Of a DNA stretch of 64,000 nt, positions 37,435 through 47,870 are shown in pieces (the stretch's first letter is position 1; each line of letters begins with the position of its first letter). The notes under the pieces are model-generated. The model saw only the letters and a list, made by a program, of their open reading frames with translations, was not told where the DNA came from and did no database searches. Position numbers and translations under genes: made by a program. The stretch comes from Pseudomonadota bacterium (lineage in GTDB: Bacteria > Pseudomonadota > Gammaproteobacteria > Burkholderiales > Rhodocyclaceae). The stretch spans positions 62,001-126,000 of the forward strand of contig JAFEDI010000080.1 in assembly GCA_018241725.1 (NCBI GenBank), in the 5' to 3' direction.

Positions 37435-38955
37435 TCACTTTGCGTCTTGCGGCAGCTTGCCGCCCAGCCCACCGCCGGCGTTCTTCGCCAGCAGCACTGC
37501 CGCCACCAGCCGGCGCGCCGCCAGGTCGCTGGCGCTGCGCTGGGCGCTGAGCAGAGTGGTCTGGGCGGTGACCACGTTGAGGTAGCTGACGGTGCCGGCG
37601 CGGTACTGGTTGAGGGCGATGGTCTCGGCCTCGGCGGCAGCGGCCACCGCAGCGGCCTGCTCAACGCCGGCCTCCTCGAGCACACGCACCGCGGCGAGGT
37701 TGTCCTCCACTTCCTGGAAGGCCGCCAGCACGGTCTGCCGGTAGGTTGCCACGGCCTGCTCCCAGACGCCGACGGACTGGCTCACTGCGGCCTTCTTGGC
37801 GCCCGCGTCGAACAGCGTCGCGGCCAGCGTCGGGCCGAGGGACCAGTAGCGGCTGGGCACGGTCAGCAGGTCCTCGATCTGCGAGCGGCGGAAGCCGGTG
37901 GAGGCGGACAGGCCGAGCACCGGGAAGCGTGCCGCCTGGGCTGCGCCGATAGCGGCATTGGCTGCGGCGACTCGGCGCTCGGCGGCGGCGATGTCCGGAC
38001 GCCGTTCGAGCAGCGTGGACGGCAGCGTCAGCGTGACCGGCGCTGCGGCAAGCGGGCCTGCCACAGCCGGCAGCGCAAAGCTGGACGGAGCCTGGCCGAT
38101 CAACACCGCGATGGCGTGCTCGTACTGACTGCGCGACAAGCCGGCGTCCAGCGCCGACGCGCGGGTGCTGCGCAGCTGGCTTTCCGCCTGGGCCACGTCG
38201 GCCTTGGTGGCGACGCCGGCGGCGTAGCGGTTGCGGGTCAGTTCAAGGGAGCGCTCGTAGGCCGCCACCGCCGCGTCGAGCAGCGCCTTCTGGCGGTCTG
38301 CCGCGCGCAGCTGGAAATAGGTCTGGGCCAGGGTGGCGTGGGCCGACAGGCGTGCGGCGGCGAGATCCGCCTCGCTGGCCTGCACCCGCTCGTCGGCGGC
38401 CTCCACGTTGCGGGCGATGCGCCCCCACACATCGGCCTCCCAGCTGGCGGTGGCGCCGAGGCTGAAGCTGTTGGTCGGCGGCGCGTTGCCGGCGCTGGCA
38501 GTGGACGCCGCGCTGGCCGAGCGCGTCGCGCCGAAAGTACCGTTGATGGTCGGGAACCAGGACGAGCGGGCCGAATCGGCCAGCGCCTTGGCCTGGCGGT
38601 ACTGGGCCTCGGCGGCGCGCAGGTTCTGGTTGGAGATATCCACCTTGGCCTGCAGGCCGTCGAGCACCGGATCGCCGAACACCGTCCACCAGGTGTCGCC
38701 GGAGACCGGGTCCTGCGGGCTTGCGGGACGCCAGCCGCCGGCCGCCTCCTTGAAGGCGGCGGGCGTTTCCACCGACGGCCGCACATAGTCGGGACCGACC
38801 GTGCAGGCGGCCAGCAGGAGACAGGGCAACACCACCCGCAGGGGCGAACTCACCCGCCCGCAGAGCTTGATCAAGCCGCGCTGGGCGAATGAACTCGCCC
38901 CAACAGGATCGGCCGCCACCGGGGCCAGCTTGTCCATCGAATTCATCTTCTTCAT
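37435..38955 (-). CDS. RND outer-membrane lipoprotein channel, NodT/OprM type
   Basis: TolC-family trimeric channel for the adjacent RND pump, about 506 residues. The start is unclear: TTG at 38961 and ATGs at 38955, 38946 and 38937 are in frame; 38955 follows the mdtC-like stop by two bases. A lipobox LLLAACTVGPDYVRP lies near residue 51, unusually far from the N-terminus, so a later start cannot be excluded. Two OEP repeats are visible (YRQAKALADSARSSWFPTINGTFG; AVAAYERSLELTRNRYAAGVATKADVAQAESQLRSTRA; ERRPDIAAAERRVAAANAAIGAAQAARFPVLGLSAS; GTVSYLNVVTAQTTLLSAQRSA). Last gene of the operon. Confidence 0.9.
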   Translation of the reverse strand: MKKMNSMDKLAPVAADPVGASSFAQRGLIKLCGRVSSPLRVVLPCLLLAACTVGPDYVRPSVETPAAFKEAAGGWRPASPQDPVSGDTWWTVFGDPVLDGLQAKVDISNQNLRAAEAQYRQAKALADSARSSWFPTINGTFGATRSASAASTASAGNAPPTNSFSLGATASWEADVWGRIARNVEAADERVQASEADLAAARLSAHATLAQTYFQLRAADRQKALLDAAVAAYERSLELTRNRYAAGVATKADVAQAESQLRSTRASALDAGLSRSQYEHAIAVLIGQAPSSFALPAVAGPLAAAPVTLTLPSTLLERRPDIAAAERRVAAANAAIGAAQAARFPVLGLSASTGFRRSQIEDLLTVPSRYWSLGPTLAATLFDAGAKKAAVSQSVGVWEQAVATYRQTVLAAFQEVEDNLAAVRVLEEAGVEQAAAVAAAAEAETIALNQYRAGTVSYLNVVTAQTTLLSAQRSASDLAARRLVAAVLLAKNAGGGLGGKLPQDAK

Positions 38956-38957
38956 CT

Positions 38958-41900
38958 TCAAAGGGCGCTCTCCGCCTTCAATGCCGCCGTGGGCCTGGGC
39001 TGGCGGCGCAGCCGGTCGAGCATCACGAAGACGACCGGCGTGGTGTAGAGGGTCAGGATCTGGCTGAGGATCAGGCCGCCGACGATGGCGATGCCCAGCG
39101 GCTGGCGCAGCTCGGCGCCATCGCCGGCGCCGATGGCCAGCGGAATGGCACCGAACAGGGCCGCCAGCGTGGTCATCAGGATCGGCCGGAAACGCAGCAG
39201 GCAGGCGTGGTGGATCGCGTCGCGGGCGCTGGCGCCCTGGCGCTGCAGCACGATCGCCACGTCGATCATCATGATGGCGTTCTTCTTGACGATACCGATC
39301 AGCAGGATCACGCCGATCATCGCGATCAGGCTGAACTCGGTGTCCATGCCCATCAGCGCCAGCAGCGCACCGACACCCGCCGAGGGCAGCGTGGACAGGA
39401 TGGTGATCGGGTGGATCAGGCTCTCGTAGAGCATGCCGAGCACGATGTAGATGGTCACCACCGCGGCCAGGATCAGCAGCGGCTGGGTGCTCATGGACTT
39501 CTGGAAGGCGCCGGTGCTGCCCTCGAAGCTGGTGCGGATGCTCACCGGCACGCCGATGCGCGCCACCGCCGCGCGGATGGCGTCGGTGGCCTCACCGATG
39601 GAGCGTCCTTCGGGCAGCGCGAAGCTGATCGTCGACGCCGCCGCGCCCCCCTGGTGGCTCACCGACAGCGGCGCCAGCGTGGACACCACGCGGGCCACCG
39701 CCGACAGCGGCACCTGGGCGCCGGAGGACGACACCAGGGTCAGCCGTGCCAGCGATTCCGGCCCCTGCAGGTAGTCGGATGCCGCCTCCATCACCACCCG
39801 GTACTGGTTGAGCGGGTTGTAGATGGTGGACACCTGGCGCTGCCCGTAGGCATTGTTGAGCGCCGTTGTCACCGCGCGCATGGTCAGGCCGTAGCGGGCC
39901 ACCGCGTCGCGGTCGATCACCAGCGTGGTCTGCGGACCGCGGTCCTGCTGGTCGGAGCTCACGTCGGTGATCTCGTCGAGGCGGCTCAGCGCATTGCGGA
40001 TGCGCGGCTCCCACAGGCGCAGCTCGTCCAGGTTGTCGGACTGCAGCGTGAACTGCTGGCTGGAGTTGCTGGAACGCCCGCCGATGCGGATGTCCTGCAC
40101 CGGATTGAGGTACAGGCTGGCACCCGGCACGTGGGCGAGCTTCTTGCGCAGACGGGTGACAATGGCGTCGGCGGACTCCTTGCGCTCACCGATCGGCTTG
40201 AGGGTGATGAACATCATGCCGGAGTTGATCTGCCCGCCACCGGTGAAACCGACCACGTTGGCAACTGCCGGGTCGGCCCCGACGAGGGCCAGGAAGACGT
40301 CCATCTTGCCCTTCATGGCTTGGAAGGAGATTGCCTGGTCGGCCTCGACAAAGCCACGGATGCGCCCGGTGTCCTGCTGCGGGAAGAAGCCCTTCGGGAT
40401 GGTGTTGTAGAGATGCACGTTGGCCGCGATGGTGGCGAGCAGGATGCCCAGCACCAGCCACGGGTGCGCCAGGGCCCAGCCCAGGCTGCGGCGGTAGCCG
40501 TCCACCAGGCGGTCCAGCACGCCACCGGCGAGGCGGTCGAAGCGCCCGCGCTCGTCTTCCGGCGGGCGCTTCTGCAGCAGGCGTGCGCACATCATCGGCG
40601 TGGCGGTGAGGGACACCACCATCGACACCAGGATCGCCGCCGACAGGGTGATCGCGAACTCCCGGAACAGGCGCCCGACGATGCCGCCCATGGCCAGGAT
40701 CGGGATGAACACGGCGATCAGCGACAGGCTCATCGACACCACCGTGAAGCCGATCTCCCGCGCCCCGCGCAGGGCCGCCTGGCGTGGCGCGAGGCCTTCG
40801 TCGATGTGGCGCGAGATGTTCTCCAGCACCACGATGGCGTCGTCCACCACGAAGCCGGTGGCGATGGTCAGCGCCATCAGCGACAGGTTGTCCAGGCTGA
40901 AGCCGGCCAGGTACATCACCGCAAAGGTGCCGATCAACGACACCGGCACCACCACGCTGGGGATCACCGTCGCCCGCAGGTTGCGCAGGAACAGGAAGAC
41001 CACCATCACCACCAGCGCCACCGAGATCATCAGCGTGTGCTCCACCTCGCGCAGCGAGCCGCGGATGGTCGGCGTGCGGTCCATCACCACGTCCAGGTCG
41101 ATGGCCGGCGAGATGCTGGCACGCAGATGCGGCAGCAGCGCGGTGACCCGGTCCACGGTTTCGATGATGTTGGCGCCGGGCTGGCGGTTCACCATCAGCA
41201 GCACCGCCGGGCGGCCGTTGGAATAGCCGTAATTGCGGTCGTTCTCGATGCCGTTGCGCACCTTGGCCACGTCGGACAGACGCACCGCGGCGCCGTTCTT
41301 CCACGACACGATGAGCGGCTTGTACTCGTCGGCGGTGCGCGCCTGATCGTTGGCGCCAACCTGCCAGGCCCGCTCGCCGTCCTCCACCACGCCCTTCGGG
41401 CGGTTGGCGTTGGTGCCAACGATGGCCGTGCGCACGTCGTCCATGTTGAGGCCGTTGGCAGCCAGGCGGTCCGGGTCCAGCTCGACGCGCACCGCCGGCA
41501 GCGAACTGCCGCCGATGGACACCTGGCCGACCCCGTCCACCTGGGACAGGCGCTGGGCCAGCACCGTGGACGCGGCATCGTAGAGCTGGCCCTTGGTCAG
41601 CGTGTCCGATGTAAGCGCCAGGATGATGATCGGCGTCTCGGCCGGGTTCACCTTGCGGTAGGTCGGGTTGTTCGGCAGGCTGGTCGGCAGCTGACCGCGG
41701 GACGCGTTGATGGCCGCCTGCACGTCGCGGGCAGCGCCGTCGATGTCGCGGGACAACTCGAATTGCAGCGTCACCCGCGTCGAGCCGAGGGTGCTGTAGG
41801 AGGTCAGCTCGGTAACCCCGGCGATCTGCCCGAGGATGCGCTCCAGCGGCCCGGCGACGGTGGCCGCCATGGTCTCGGGACTGGCGCCGGGCAGGTTGGC

Positions 41901-42044
41901 CGACACCGAGATGGTCGGGTAATCCACCTGGGGCAAGGGCGACACCGGCAGCATGCGGAAGGCAATCGCACCGGCCAGCGCCACCGCCAGCGTCAAGAGC
42001 GTGGTGGCGACCGGGCGGAAGATGAACAAGCGGGACAGGTTCAT
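38958..42044 (-). CDS. mdtC: RND multidrug efflux permease, MdtC/MuxC type
   Basis: Second of the paired inner-membrane HAE-type pumps, 1028 residues. The opening [74 protein letters not shown] is typical of MdtB/C. The proton-relay Asp pair sits in [19 protein letters not shown]; twelve membrane helices and two porter loops are seen. MdtB and MdtC form a heteromultimer (B2C) in E. coli. It lies 88 bp after mdtB, in contrast with the otherwise tight operon; that gap can fold into alternative structures around this gene's ribosome site. Substrates in relatives: bile salts, novobiocin, aztreonam and others. Confidence 0.9.
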   Translation of the reverse strand: MNLSRLFIFRPVATTLLTLAVALAGAIAFRMLPVSPLPQVDYPTISVSANLPGASPETMAATVAGPLERILGQIAGVTELTSYSTLGSTRVTLQFELSRDIDGAARDVQAAINASRGQLPTSLPNNPTYRKVNPAETPIIILALTSDTLTKGQLYDAASTVLAQRLSQVDGVGQVSIGGSSLPAVRVELDPDRLAANGLNMDDVRTAIVGTNANRPKGVVEDGERAWQVGANDQARTADEYKPLIVSWKNGAAVRLSDVAKVRNGIENDRNYGYSNGRPAVLLMVNRQPGANIIETVDRVTALLPHLRASISPAIDLDVVMDRTPTIRGSLREVEHTLMISVALVVMVVFLFLRNLRATVIPSVVVPVSLIGTFAVMYLAGFSLDNLSLMALTIATGFVVDDAIVVLENISRHIDEGLAPRQAALRGAREIGFTVVSMSLSLIAVFIPILAMGGIVGRLFREFAITLSAAILVSMVVSLTATPMMCARLLQKRPPEDERGRFDRLAGGVLDRLVDGYRRSLGWALAHPWLVLGILLATIAANVHLYNTIPKGFFPQQDTGRIRGFVEADQAISFQAMKGKMDVFLALVGADPAVANVVGFTGGGQINSGMMFITLKPIGERKESADAIVTRLRKKLAHVPGASLYLNPVQDIRIGGRSSNSSQQFTLQSDNLDELRLWEPRIRNALSRLDEITDVSSDQQDRGPQTTLVIDRDAVARYGLTMRAVTTALNNAYGQRQVSTIYNPLNQYRVVMEAASDYLQGPESLARLTLVSSSGAQVPLSAVARVVSTLAPLSVSHQGGAAASTISFALPEGRSIGEATDAIRAAVARIGVPVSIRTSFEGSTGAFQKSMSTQPLLILAAVVTIYIVLGMLYESLIHPITILSTLPSAGVGALLALMGMDTEFSLIAMIGVILLIGIVKKNAIMMIDVAIVLQRQGASARDAIHHACLLRFRPILMTTLAALFGAIPLAIGAGDGAELRQPLGIAIVGGLILSQILTLYTTPVVFVMLDRLRRQPRPTAALKAESAL

Positions 42045-42132
42045 CGCAGACCGCCCTTCCGGAGCCCATCAGCGCATGCCGGCACACGGCGGAACTGCTG
42101 AAGGGCGGATCGATCCGCCCCCAATCCGGCCA
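42045..42132 (-). other. mdtB-mdtC spacer with mutually exclusive hairpins
   Basis: In the transcript, GGGCGGATCG (42120-42111) is followed by ATCCGCCCTTC (42110-42100), and the mdtC ribosome site region is GGAAGGGCGG (42060-42051), six bases before the ATG. The middle segment CCGCCCTTC can pair with the first (perfect 18-bp palindrome GGGCGGATCGATCCGCCC) or, over nine bases, with the ribosome site. Only one pairing can form at a time. Translation ending at the mdtB stop would reach the first segment. Regulation is an inference. Confidence 0.45.
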
Positions 42133-45100
42133 TCATGCCGCCCTCCCCCGCCGCGCCAGGCGGTCGAAGGCCAGGTAGATCACCGGCGTGGTGAACAGCG
42201 TCAGCACCTGGCTGACCAGCAGGCCGCCGACCATCGTCACGCCGAGCGGGTGGCGCAGTTCGGAGCCGACACCGGAGCCCAGCATCAGCGGCAGCGCGCC
42301 GAGCAGCGCCGCCAAGGTGGTCATCAGGATCGGCCGGAAACGCAGCAGGCAGGCCTGGTAGATGGCCTCCCGCGGCTCCAGGCCTTCGCGCCGTTCGGCG
42401 TCGAGGGCGAAGTCGATCATCATGATGGCGTTCTTTTTCACGATGCCGATCAGGAGCACGATGCCGATGATGCCGACGATGCCCAGCTCGCTGCGTGCCA
42501 GCAGCAGCGCCAGCAGCGCGCCGACACCGGCGGACGGCAGCGTGGACAGGATGGTGACCGGGTGGATGTAGCTCTCGTAGAGCACGCCGAGCACGATGTA
42601 CATGGTCACCACCGCGGCGAGGATCAGCAGCAGGGTGTTGCTCAGCGAAGCCTGGAAGGCCAGCGCCGCGCCCTGGAAGCTGGTCTCGATGCTGGCCGGC
42701 AGGCCCAGATCGGCCTCGGCGCTGCGGATCGCCTCCACCGCCGCGCCGAGGGACGCGCCCGGCGCCAGGTTGAAGGACAGGGTCACCGCCGGGAACTGAC
42801 CGATGTGGTTCACCGCCAGCATCGCCGGCCGCTCGACGACCCGCGCCACCGCCGACAGCGGCACCTGGGCGCCGCCGGTGCCCGGCACGTAGAGGTTGGC
42901 GATGGCCGCCGGGCTGCTGCGGAACTCCGGCTTCACTTCCAGCACCACGCGGTACTGGGTCGCCTGCGTGAAGATGGTGGATACCAGGCGCTGGCCGTAG
43001 GCGTTGTACAAGGCGTTGTCGATGGCCGCGGTGCTGACACCGAGACGGCTGGCGCTGGCCCGGTCGATCTCGACCCAGGCCTGCAGGCCCTTGTCCTGCA
43101 GGTCGCTGGCCACGTCGGCGAGCTGCGGCAGGCCTTTCAGGCGCTCGACGAGGCGCGGCACCCATTCGGTCAGCGCCGCCGAGTCCGGCGACTGCAACGA
43201 GAACTGGTACTGGGTGCGGCTGACCTTGTCCTCGATGGACAGATCCTGAACCGGCTGCATGTACAGCGTGATGCCAGCCACTTTGCGCACCTCCGGCGTC
43301 AGGCGGCGGATCACCTCGCTGGCGCTGGCATCCCGCTCCGCGAGCGGCTTGAGGTTGATCATCATGCGCCCGCTGTTGAGGGTCGCGTTGGAGCCGTCCA
43401 CACCGATGAAGGACGACAGGCTGGCCACCGCCGGATCCTTCAGCACCACCTCGGCCAGCGCCTGCTGGCGCGACGACATGGCGTCGAAGGAGATCGACTG
43501 GGCCGCCTCTGTGATGCCCTGGATCGCGCCGGTGTCCTGCACCGGGAAGAAGCCCTTGGGAACGAAGACGTACAGCAGCGCGGTCAGCGCCAGCGTGCCG
43601 ACGGCCACCACCAGGGTCAGGGCCTGGCGGTCGAGCACCCACCGCAGCATCACGCCGTAGCGGGCGATGACGCGGTCGAAGAAGTCTCCCATCACCTTGT
43701 AGAAGCGCCCCTGCTCAGCCTCCGGCACGTGCTTGAGGAGGCGCGCACACATCATCGGCGTGAGGGTCAGGGACACGAAGGCGGAGATCAGGATGGCGAT
43801 CGCCAGGGTGATCGCGAACTCGCGGAACAACCGGCCGACCACGTCGCCCATGAACAGCAGCGGAATCAGCACGGCGATCAGCGAGAAGGTCAGCGAGATG
43901 ATCGTGAAGCCGATCTGCTTGGCGCCCTTCAGCGCGGCCTGCATCGGCGATTCGCCCTCCTCCACGTAGCGGGCGATGTTCTCGATCATCACGATGGCGT
44001 CATCCACCACGAAGCCGGTGGAGATGGTCAGCGCCATCAAGGTCAGGTTGTTGAGGCTGAAGCCGGCCAGGTACATCACCCCGAAGGTGCCGACCAGGGA
44101 CAGCGGCACCGCCACGCTGGGGATGATGGTCGCCGGCACGCTGCGCAGGAACATGAAGATGACCATCACGACGAGGGCCACGGCCATCATCAGCTCGATC
44201 TGCACGTCGTGCACCGAGGCGCGGATGGCGGTGGTGCGGTCGGACAGCACGCGCACGTCCATCGACGCCGGCAGGCTGGCGGTCATCTGCGGCAGCAGCG
44301 CGGTGACCCGGTCGGCCACCTCGATCACATTGGCGCCCGGCTGGCGCTGCACGTTGATGATCACCGCCGCCTGGCTGTCGGCCCAGGCGGCGAGGCGCAG
44401 GTTCTCGGCGTCGTCGGCCAGGTTGGCGACGTCGGACAGGCGCACCGGGTTGCCGTTCTTGTAGGCGACGATCAGGCCGCGGTATTCGTCGGCGGAGCGC
44501 AGCTGGTCGTTGGCATCGATGGTGGATGCCCGCTGGGGGCCGTCGAAGCTGCCCTTGGCCTGGGTCACGTTGGCGTTGGCAATGGCCGTGCGGATGTCCT
44601 CCAGCCCAAGCCCGTAAGCGGCGGCCGCGGTCGGGTTGACCTGCACGCGCACTGCCGGACGGCGCCCGCCGGCGATGCTGACCAGACCGACGCCCGGCAC
44701 CTGGGAGATCTTCATCGCCAGGCGGCTTTCCACCAGGTCGTGGATGCGGGTGATCGGCAGGCTCTTCGAACTCACCGCCAGGCTCAGGATCGGCGCGTCA
44801 GCGGGGTTCACCTTGCTGTAGGTGGGCGGCGCTGGCAGGTCGGTGGGCAGCAGGTTGGATGCGGCGTTGATGGCCGCCTGGACCTGCTGCTCGGCCACAT
44901 CCAGGCTCAGGGAAAGACTGAAGCGCAGGGTGATCACCGAGGCGCCGCCGGAGCTGGTGGACGACATCTCGTCCAGCCCCGGCATCTGGCCGAACTGGCG
45001 CTCCAGCGGTGCGGTAATGGCCGAGGTCATCACGTCCGGGCTGGCGCCGGGATAGAGAGTCTTGACCTGGATGGTCGGGTAATCCACCTCGGGCAGTGCC

Positions 45101-45204
45101 GAGATGGGCAGCAGGCGATAGGCGACGAGGCCCACCAGCAGGATGGCGACCATCAGCAGGGAGGTCGCCACCGGCCGCAGGATGAACGGACGGGACGGGT
45201 TCAT
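42133..45204 (-). CDS. mdtB: RND multidrug efflux permease, MdtB/MuxB type
   Basis: First pump subunit of the operon, 1023 residues, starting three bases after the adaptor stop. The opening is [77 protein letters not shown]. The Asp-Asp proton relay is in [19 protein letters not shown]; there are twelve helices and two periplasmic porter domains. It is clearly paralogous to the next pump gene and assigned B by gene order (A-B-C). The heteromeric MdtBC/MuxBC pump exports drugs and amphiphiles. Confidence 0.9.
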   Translation of the reverse strand: MNPSRPFILRPVATSLLMVAILLVGLVAYRLLPISALPEVDYPTIQVKTLYPGASPDVMTSAITAPLERQFGQMPGLDEMSSTSSGGASVITLRFSLSLSLDVAEQQVQAAINAASNLLPTDLPAPPTYSKVNPADAPILSLAVSSKSLPITRIHDLVESRLAMKISQVPGVGLVSIAGGRRPAVRVQVNPTAAAAYGLGLEDIRTAIANANVTQAKGSFDGPQRASTIDANDQLRSADEYRGLIVAYKNGNPVRLSDVANLADDAENLRLAAWADSQAAVIINVQRQPGANVIEVADRVTALLPQMTASLPASMDVRVLSDRTTAIRASVHDVQIELMMAVALVVMVIFMFLRSVPATIIPSVAVPLSLVGTFGVMYLAGFSLNNLTLMALTISTGFVVDDAIVMIENIARYVEEGESPMQAALKGAKQIGFTIISLTFSLIAVLIPLLFMGDVVGRLFREFAITLAIAILISAFVSLTLTPMMCARLLKHVPEAEQGRFYKVMGDFFDRVIARYGVMLRWVLDRQALTLVVAVGTLALTALLYVFVPKGFFPVQDTGAIQGITEAAQSISFDAMSSRQQALAEVVLKDPAVASLSSFIGVDGSNATLNSGRMMINLKPLAERDASASEVIRRLTPEVRKVAGITLYMQPVQDLSIEDKVSRTQYQFSLQSPDSAALTEWVPRLVERLKGLPQLADVASDLQDKGLQAWVEIDRASASRLGVSTAAIDNALYNAYGQRLVSTIFTQATQYRVVLEVKPEFRSSPAAIANLYVPGTGGAQVPLSAVARVVERPAMLAVNHIGQFPAVTLSFNLAPGASLGAAVEAIRSAEADLGLPASIETSFQGAALAFQASLSNTLLLILAAVVTMYIVLGVLYESYIHPVTILSTLPSAGVGALLALLLARSELGIVGIIGIVLLIGIVKKNAIMMIDFALDAERREGLEPREAIYQACLLRFRPILMTTLAALLGALPLMLGSGVGSELRHPLGVTMVGGLLVSQVLTLFTTPVIYLAFDRLARRGRAA

Positions 45205-45207
45205 GCG

Positions 45208-46479
45208 TTAATGCCCCGGGCGACCGCCGCCGTTACCGCCGCGCTTCCTCTCCCGACCAGGCGCATCCACGGCCTTCGGGTCGATGGCCTCGATCTGGGC
45301 GCCGTCCTTCAACTTGTCGAGGCCATCCACCACGACCCGGTCGCCGGCGGCGAGGCCATCCTCGACCACGGCCTTGTCGCCGTCCACGGGCCCCAGCTTG
45401 ACCGGCACGGACGCTACCTTGTTGCCTTCGCCGACCTTGTAGACGTAGCTGCCCTTGGCGCCCTGCTGGACGGCCGCGGTCGGCACAGTGACGACGCCGG
45501 ACAACGTGTCGAGGATCAGGCGCACATTGACGAACTGGTTCGGGAACAGGCTGCCGTCCTTGTTGGCGAAATCGGCCTTCAGCTTGACGGTGCCGGTGGT
45601 GCTGTCGATCTGGCTATCCACCGCCAGCAGCTTGCCGTCGGCGAGGTGGTTCTTCATCTCCCGGTCCCAGGCCTCGGCGATCAGCCCCTTGCCTTCGCGC
45701 ACGCGCTTCATGATCGCCGGCAGGCGGTCTTCCGGCACCGGGAAGACGGCGGTGATCGGGCTCACCTGGGCGATGGTCACCAGCCCGGTGGTGTCCGAAG
45801 CCTTGACGATGTTGCCCGGGTCCACGGCACGCAGGCCGGCCCGGCCGCTGATCGGCGCCTTGATGGTGGTGTAGGAGAGCTGCAGCTCGGCGCTCTTCAC
45901 CGCCGCCTGGTCGGCCTGCACGGTGCCCTGGTACTGGCGCACCAGCGCCTCCTGGGTTGCCACCTGCTGCTCGGCGATGGAATCCTGGCGCAGCAGGCCC
46001 TTGTAGCGGTCGAGGTCGATCTGCGCATTCTTCAGCAGCGCCGCATCCCGCGCCAGCTGCCCACGGGCCTGCTCCAGCGCGGCACGGAAGGGATCGGGAT
46101 CGATCAGCGCGAGCACGTCGCCACTATTGACCGTCTGGCCTTCGGTGAATTTCACCGCCAGCAGCGGCCCATCGACCCGCGAACGTACCGTTACCTGGTT
46201 GCGCGGCACCACGCTGCCGAGGGCCGGCACCATCACCCGGATGTCGCCGGTAGCAATGGTGGCGAGGCTTACCGGGGTCGGCCGTTCGCCGCGCCCGTCC
46301 CGGCCGCCGCGCGGTCCATTGGCCGACTTGCCACCACCTCCTCCGTCTGCGTCAGCCGGACTGCGATGGGTGTAATACCAGCCACCACCAGCCGCCAGGG
46401 CCAACACGATGAGCCAGGGAAGAATACGACGACGGGGACGGGAAACTGAGTCGGACGGAGCAGAGGCAGGGCTGGACAT
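45208..46479 (-). CDS. mdtA: RND efflux adaptor, MdtA/MuxA type
   Basis: Periplasmic membrane-fusion protein of 423 residues from the ATG at 46479 (the frame extends to 46533 without a ribosome site). An N-terminal anchor (RRRILPWLIVLALAAGGGWYYTH) is followed by a Gly-rich linker, the lipoyl domain (VPALGSVVPRNQVTVRSRVDGPLLAVKFTEGQTVNSGDVLALIDPDPF), a coiled hairpin (about 130-190), beta-barrel and membrane-proximal domains, and a basic tail (RERKRGGNGGGRPGH). It is first gene of the mdtABC-type operon, preceded by CpxR-like repeats about 90 bp upstream. Confidence 0.9.
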   Translation of the reverse strand: MSSPASAPSDSVSRPRRRILPWLIVLALAAGGGWYYTHRSPADADGGGGGKSANGPRGGRDGRGERPTPVSLATIATGDIRVMVPALGSVVPRNQVTVRSRVDGPLLAVKFTEGQTVNSGDVLALIDPDPFRAALEQARGQLARDAALLKNAQIDLDRYKGLLRQDSIAEQQVATQEALVRQYQGTVQADQAAVKSAELQLSYTTIKAPISGRAGLRAVDPGNIVKASDTTGLVTIAQVSPITAVFPVPEDRLPAIMKRVREGKGLIAEAWDREMKNHLADGKLLAVDSQIDSTTGTVKLKADFANKDGSLFPNQFVNVRLILDTLSGVVTVPTAAVQQGAKGSYVYKVGEGNKVASVPVKLGPVDGDKAVVEDGLAAGDRVVVDGLDKLKDGAQIEAIDPKAVDAPGRERKRGGNGGGRPGH

Positions 46480-46566
46480 GGAGCGTTTTTCCGGAAGGCG
46501 CCGGCCCGCTACAGGCCGGCAGGTCGAAGCCACCGAGAGGCGGTCGCAATCCTACACGATGCATTC

Positions 46567-46592
46567 GTAAGACTGCGTAAAGACCCCGTAAG
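46567..46592 (+). promoter_or_regulatory. CpxR-like tandem repeats upstream of the mdtABC operon
   Basis: Three GTAA(A/G) repeats stand in a row at 46567, 46577 and 46588: GTAAGACTGCGTAAA is GTAAR-N5-GTAAA, and a further GTAAG follows after N6. This fits the CpxR box GTAAA-N5-GTAAA and, more generally, OmpR-family sites with 10-11-bp period. It is 88-113 bp upstream of the adaptor start. E. coli mdtABC is itself CpxR/BaeR-controlled. Confidence 0.6.
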
Positions 46593-46667
46593 GAAAAAAC
46601 TGTTCGCGCAAATTCACTGGAGAGGAGCGGAAATACATCACAAGCATCTCCCCGAGCGCATGCCGGA

Positions 46668-47864
46668 TCACTCGACTTCGGACGTCTGCAAGCGTGCTGA
46701 AGAGGACTGCGCCTGCTCCGGCAAGGGGGCTGGAGACCGCCGCAGCCCGCTCGCCGAACGGGCTCGGACCTTGTGCCGCCAGCGCAGCCAGCCGGTGACG
46801 AACAGCAGCGCCGGCAGCAGCCCGGCCACGCAGGCGACGATGCGGCCGGGCAGCCCGAAGGCCTCGCCGTTGTGCAGCGGATGCATCCAGGCCAGGAAGC
46901 CGTCGCCGGCGGACTCGCGCAGCGGATCGCGAACCGCCAGCACCTGTCCGTCGCGCGGGTCCACCCACACGTGGGAGCGAGGGAAGCGCCGGCCGGGCTC
47001 GCCGGGCTGGTGGAAGCGCACCGAAATCGGCCGCCCCGCGCTGCCGGAGGTCTCGACCCAACGCAGTTCCGCGCCGGGGAAACGGCCGCGGGCGATGCGC
47101 ACCGCAGCATCAAGGGAGATCGGTGTAGCTCCATCGTCCAGCAGGCCGGCCGGCGCTCGATAGGCCTCGCGCAGCGGCGATACACCAGCGACCAGATCGC
47201 GGGTGAAGTCCGGCAAGGCCAGCGCACTGCCGGTCAGCGCCAGCACCAGCAGCACCGGCAGCCCATAGACGCCGCCGAGTACGTGCAGATCGTAGGTGCG
47301 GCGGACCGCGCCGCTGCGCAGCACCGGCTTCAACGCCGCGGCCAGGCGGGCACGGCTGGGCCACCACAGGTAGAGCCCACTGAGCAGCGAAAAGGCCAGC
47401 ACCAGGCCGAGGACTCCGACCGCCGTCTTGCCCCCCTCACCTGCCAGCAGCGTGTAATGCAGATCGAACAGCCAGGTCGTCGCGTAGTCGCCCCAGAAGC
47501 GCGCGCTGGTGACTTCCAGGGTGTACGGATCGAGGCTCAGCATCAGCGGTGCGAAGCCGCGCCCGGCCGTTTCCGGCGGGTTGTAATAGCGGGCCAACAC
47601 CGGCGCGTCCGCCGCCAGCGGCATCTCGATACGCCACGGGCCGTCCCGCTGTGGGTAGCGGGCACGCAACGCCTGGAACACCGCCTCCGGCGACGGCGCA
47701 GACGCCGGTGCGCTGACGCGGATCTTCGGATTGAGGAGGCCGTCCACCTCCAGATAGAAGACCAGCACGCTACCGGTGAGCCCCAGCAGCACGAACAGGC
47801 CGCCAGCCAGCAAGCCCACGTACAGGTGCAGCTTGACCCACAGGCGGCGCAGTTCGCGTGTCAT
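46668..47864 (-). CDS. PepSY-domain membrane protein (siderophore/haem reductase-like)
   Basis: Inner-membrane protein of 398 residues, starting six bases after the stop of the TonB receptor it follows. Hydrophobic segments lie near 12-35 (VGLLAGGLFVLLGLTGSVLVFYLEVDGLLNP), 145-170, 195-220 and 335-360. His residues occur in LHLYVG, DLHYTLL, YDLHVLGG and WMHPLHNGEAFGLPG, the usual family positions. As with the gene at 17096, it probably helps release or reduce the imported iron complex. The tail is basic and disordered. Confidence 0.87.
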   Translation of the reverse strand: MTRELRRLWVKLHLYVGLLAGGLFVLLGLTGSVLVFYLEVDGLLNPKIRVSAPASAPSPEAVFQALRARYPQRDGPWRIEMPLAADAPVLARYYNPPETAGRGFAPLMLSLDPYTLEVTSARFWGDYATTWLFDLHYTLLAGEGGKTAVGVLGLVLAFSLLSGLYLWWPSRARLAAALKPVLRSGAVRRTYDLHVLGGVYGLPVLLVLALTGSALALPDFTRDLVAGVSPLREAYRAPAGLLDDGATPISLDAAVRIARGRFPGAELRWVETSGSAGRPISVRFHQPGEPGRRFPRSHVWVDPRDGQVLAVRDPLRESAGDGFLAWMHPLHNGEAFGLPGRIVACVAGLLPALLFVTGWLRWRHKVRARSASGLRRSPAPLPEQAQSSSARLQTSEVE

Positions 47865-47870
47865 CAGGAA

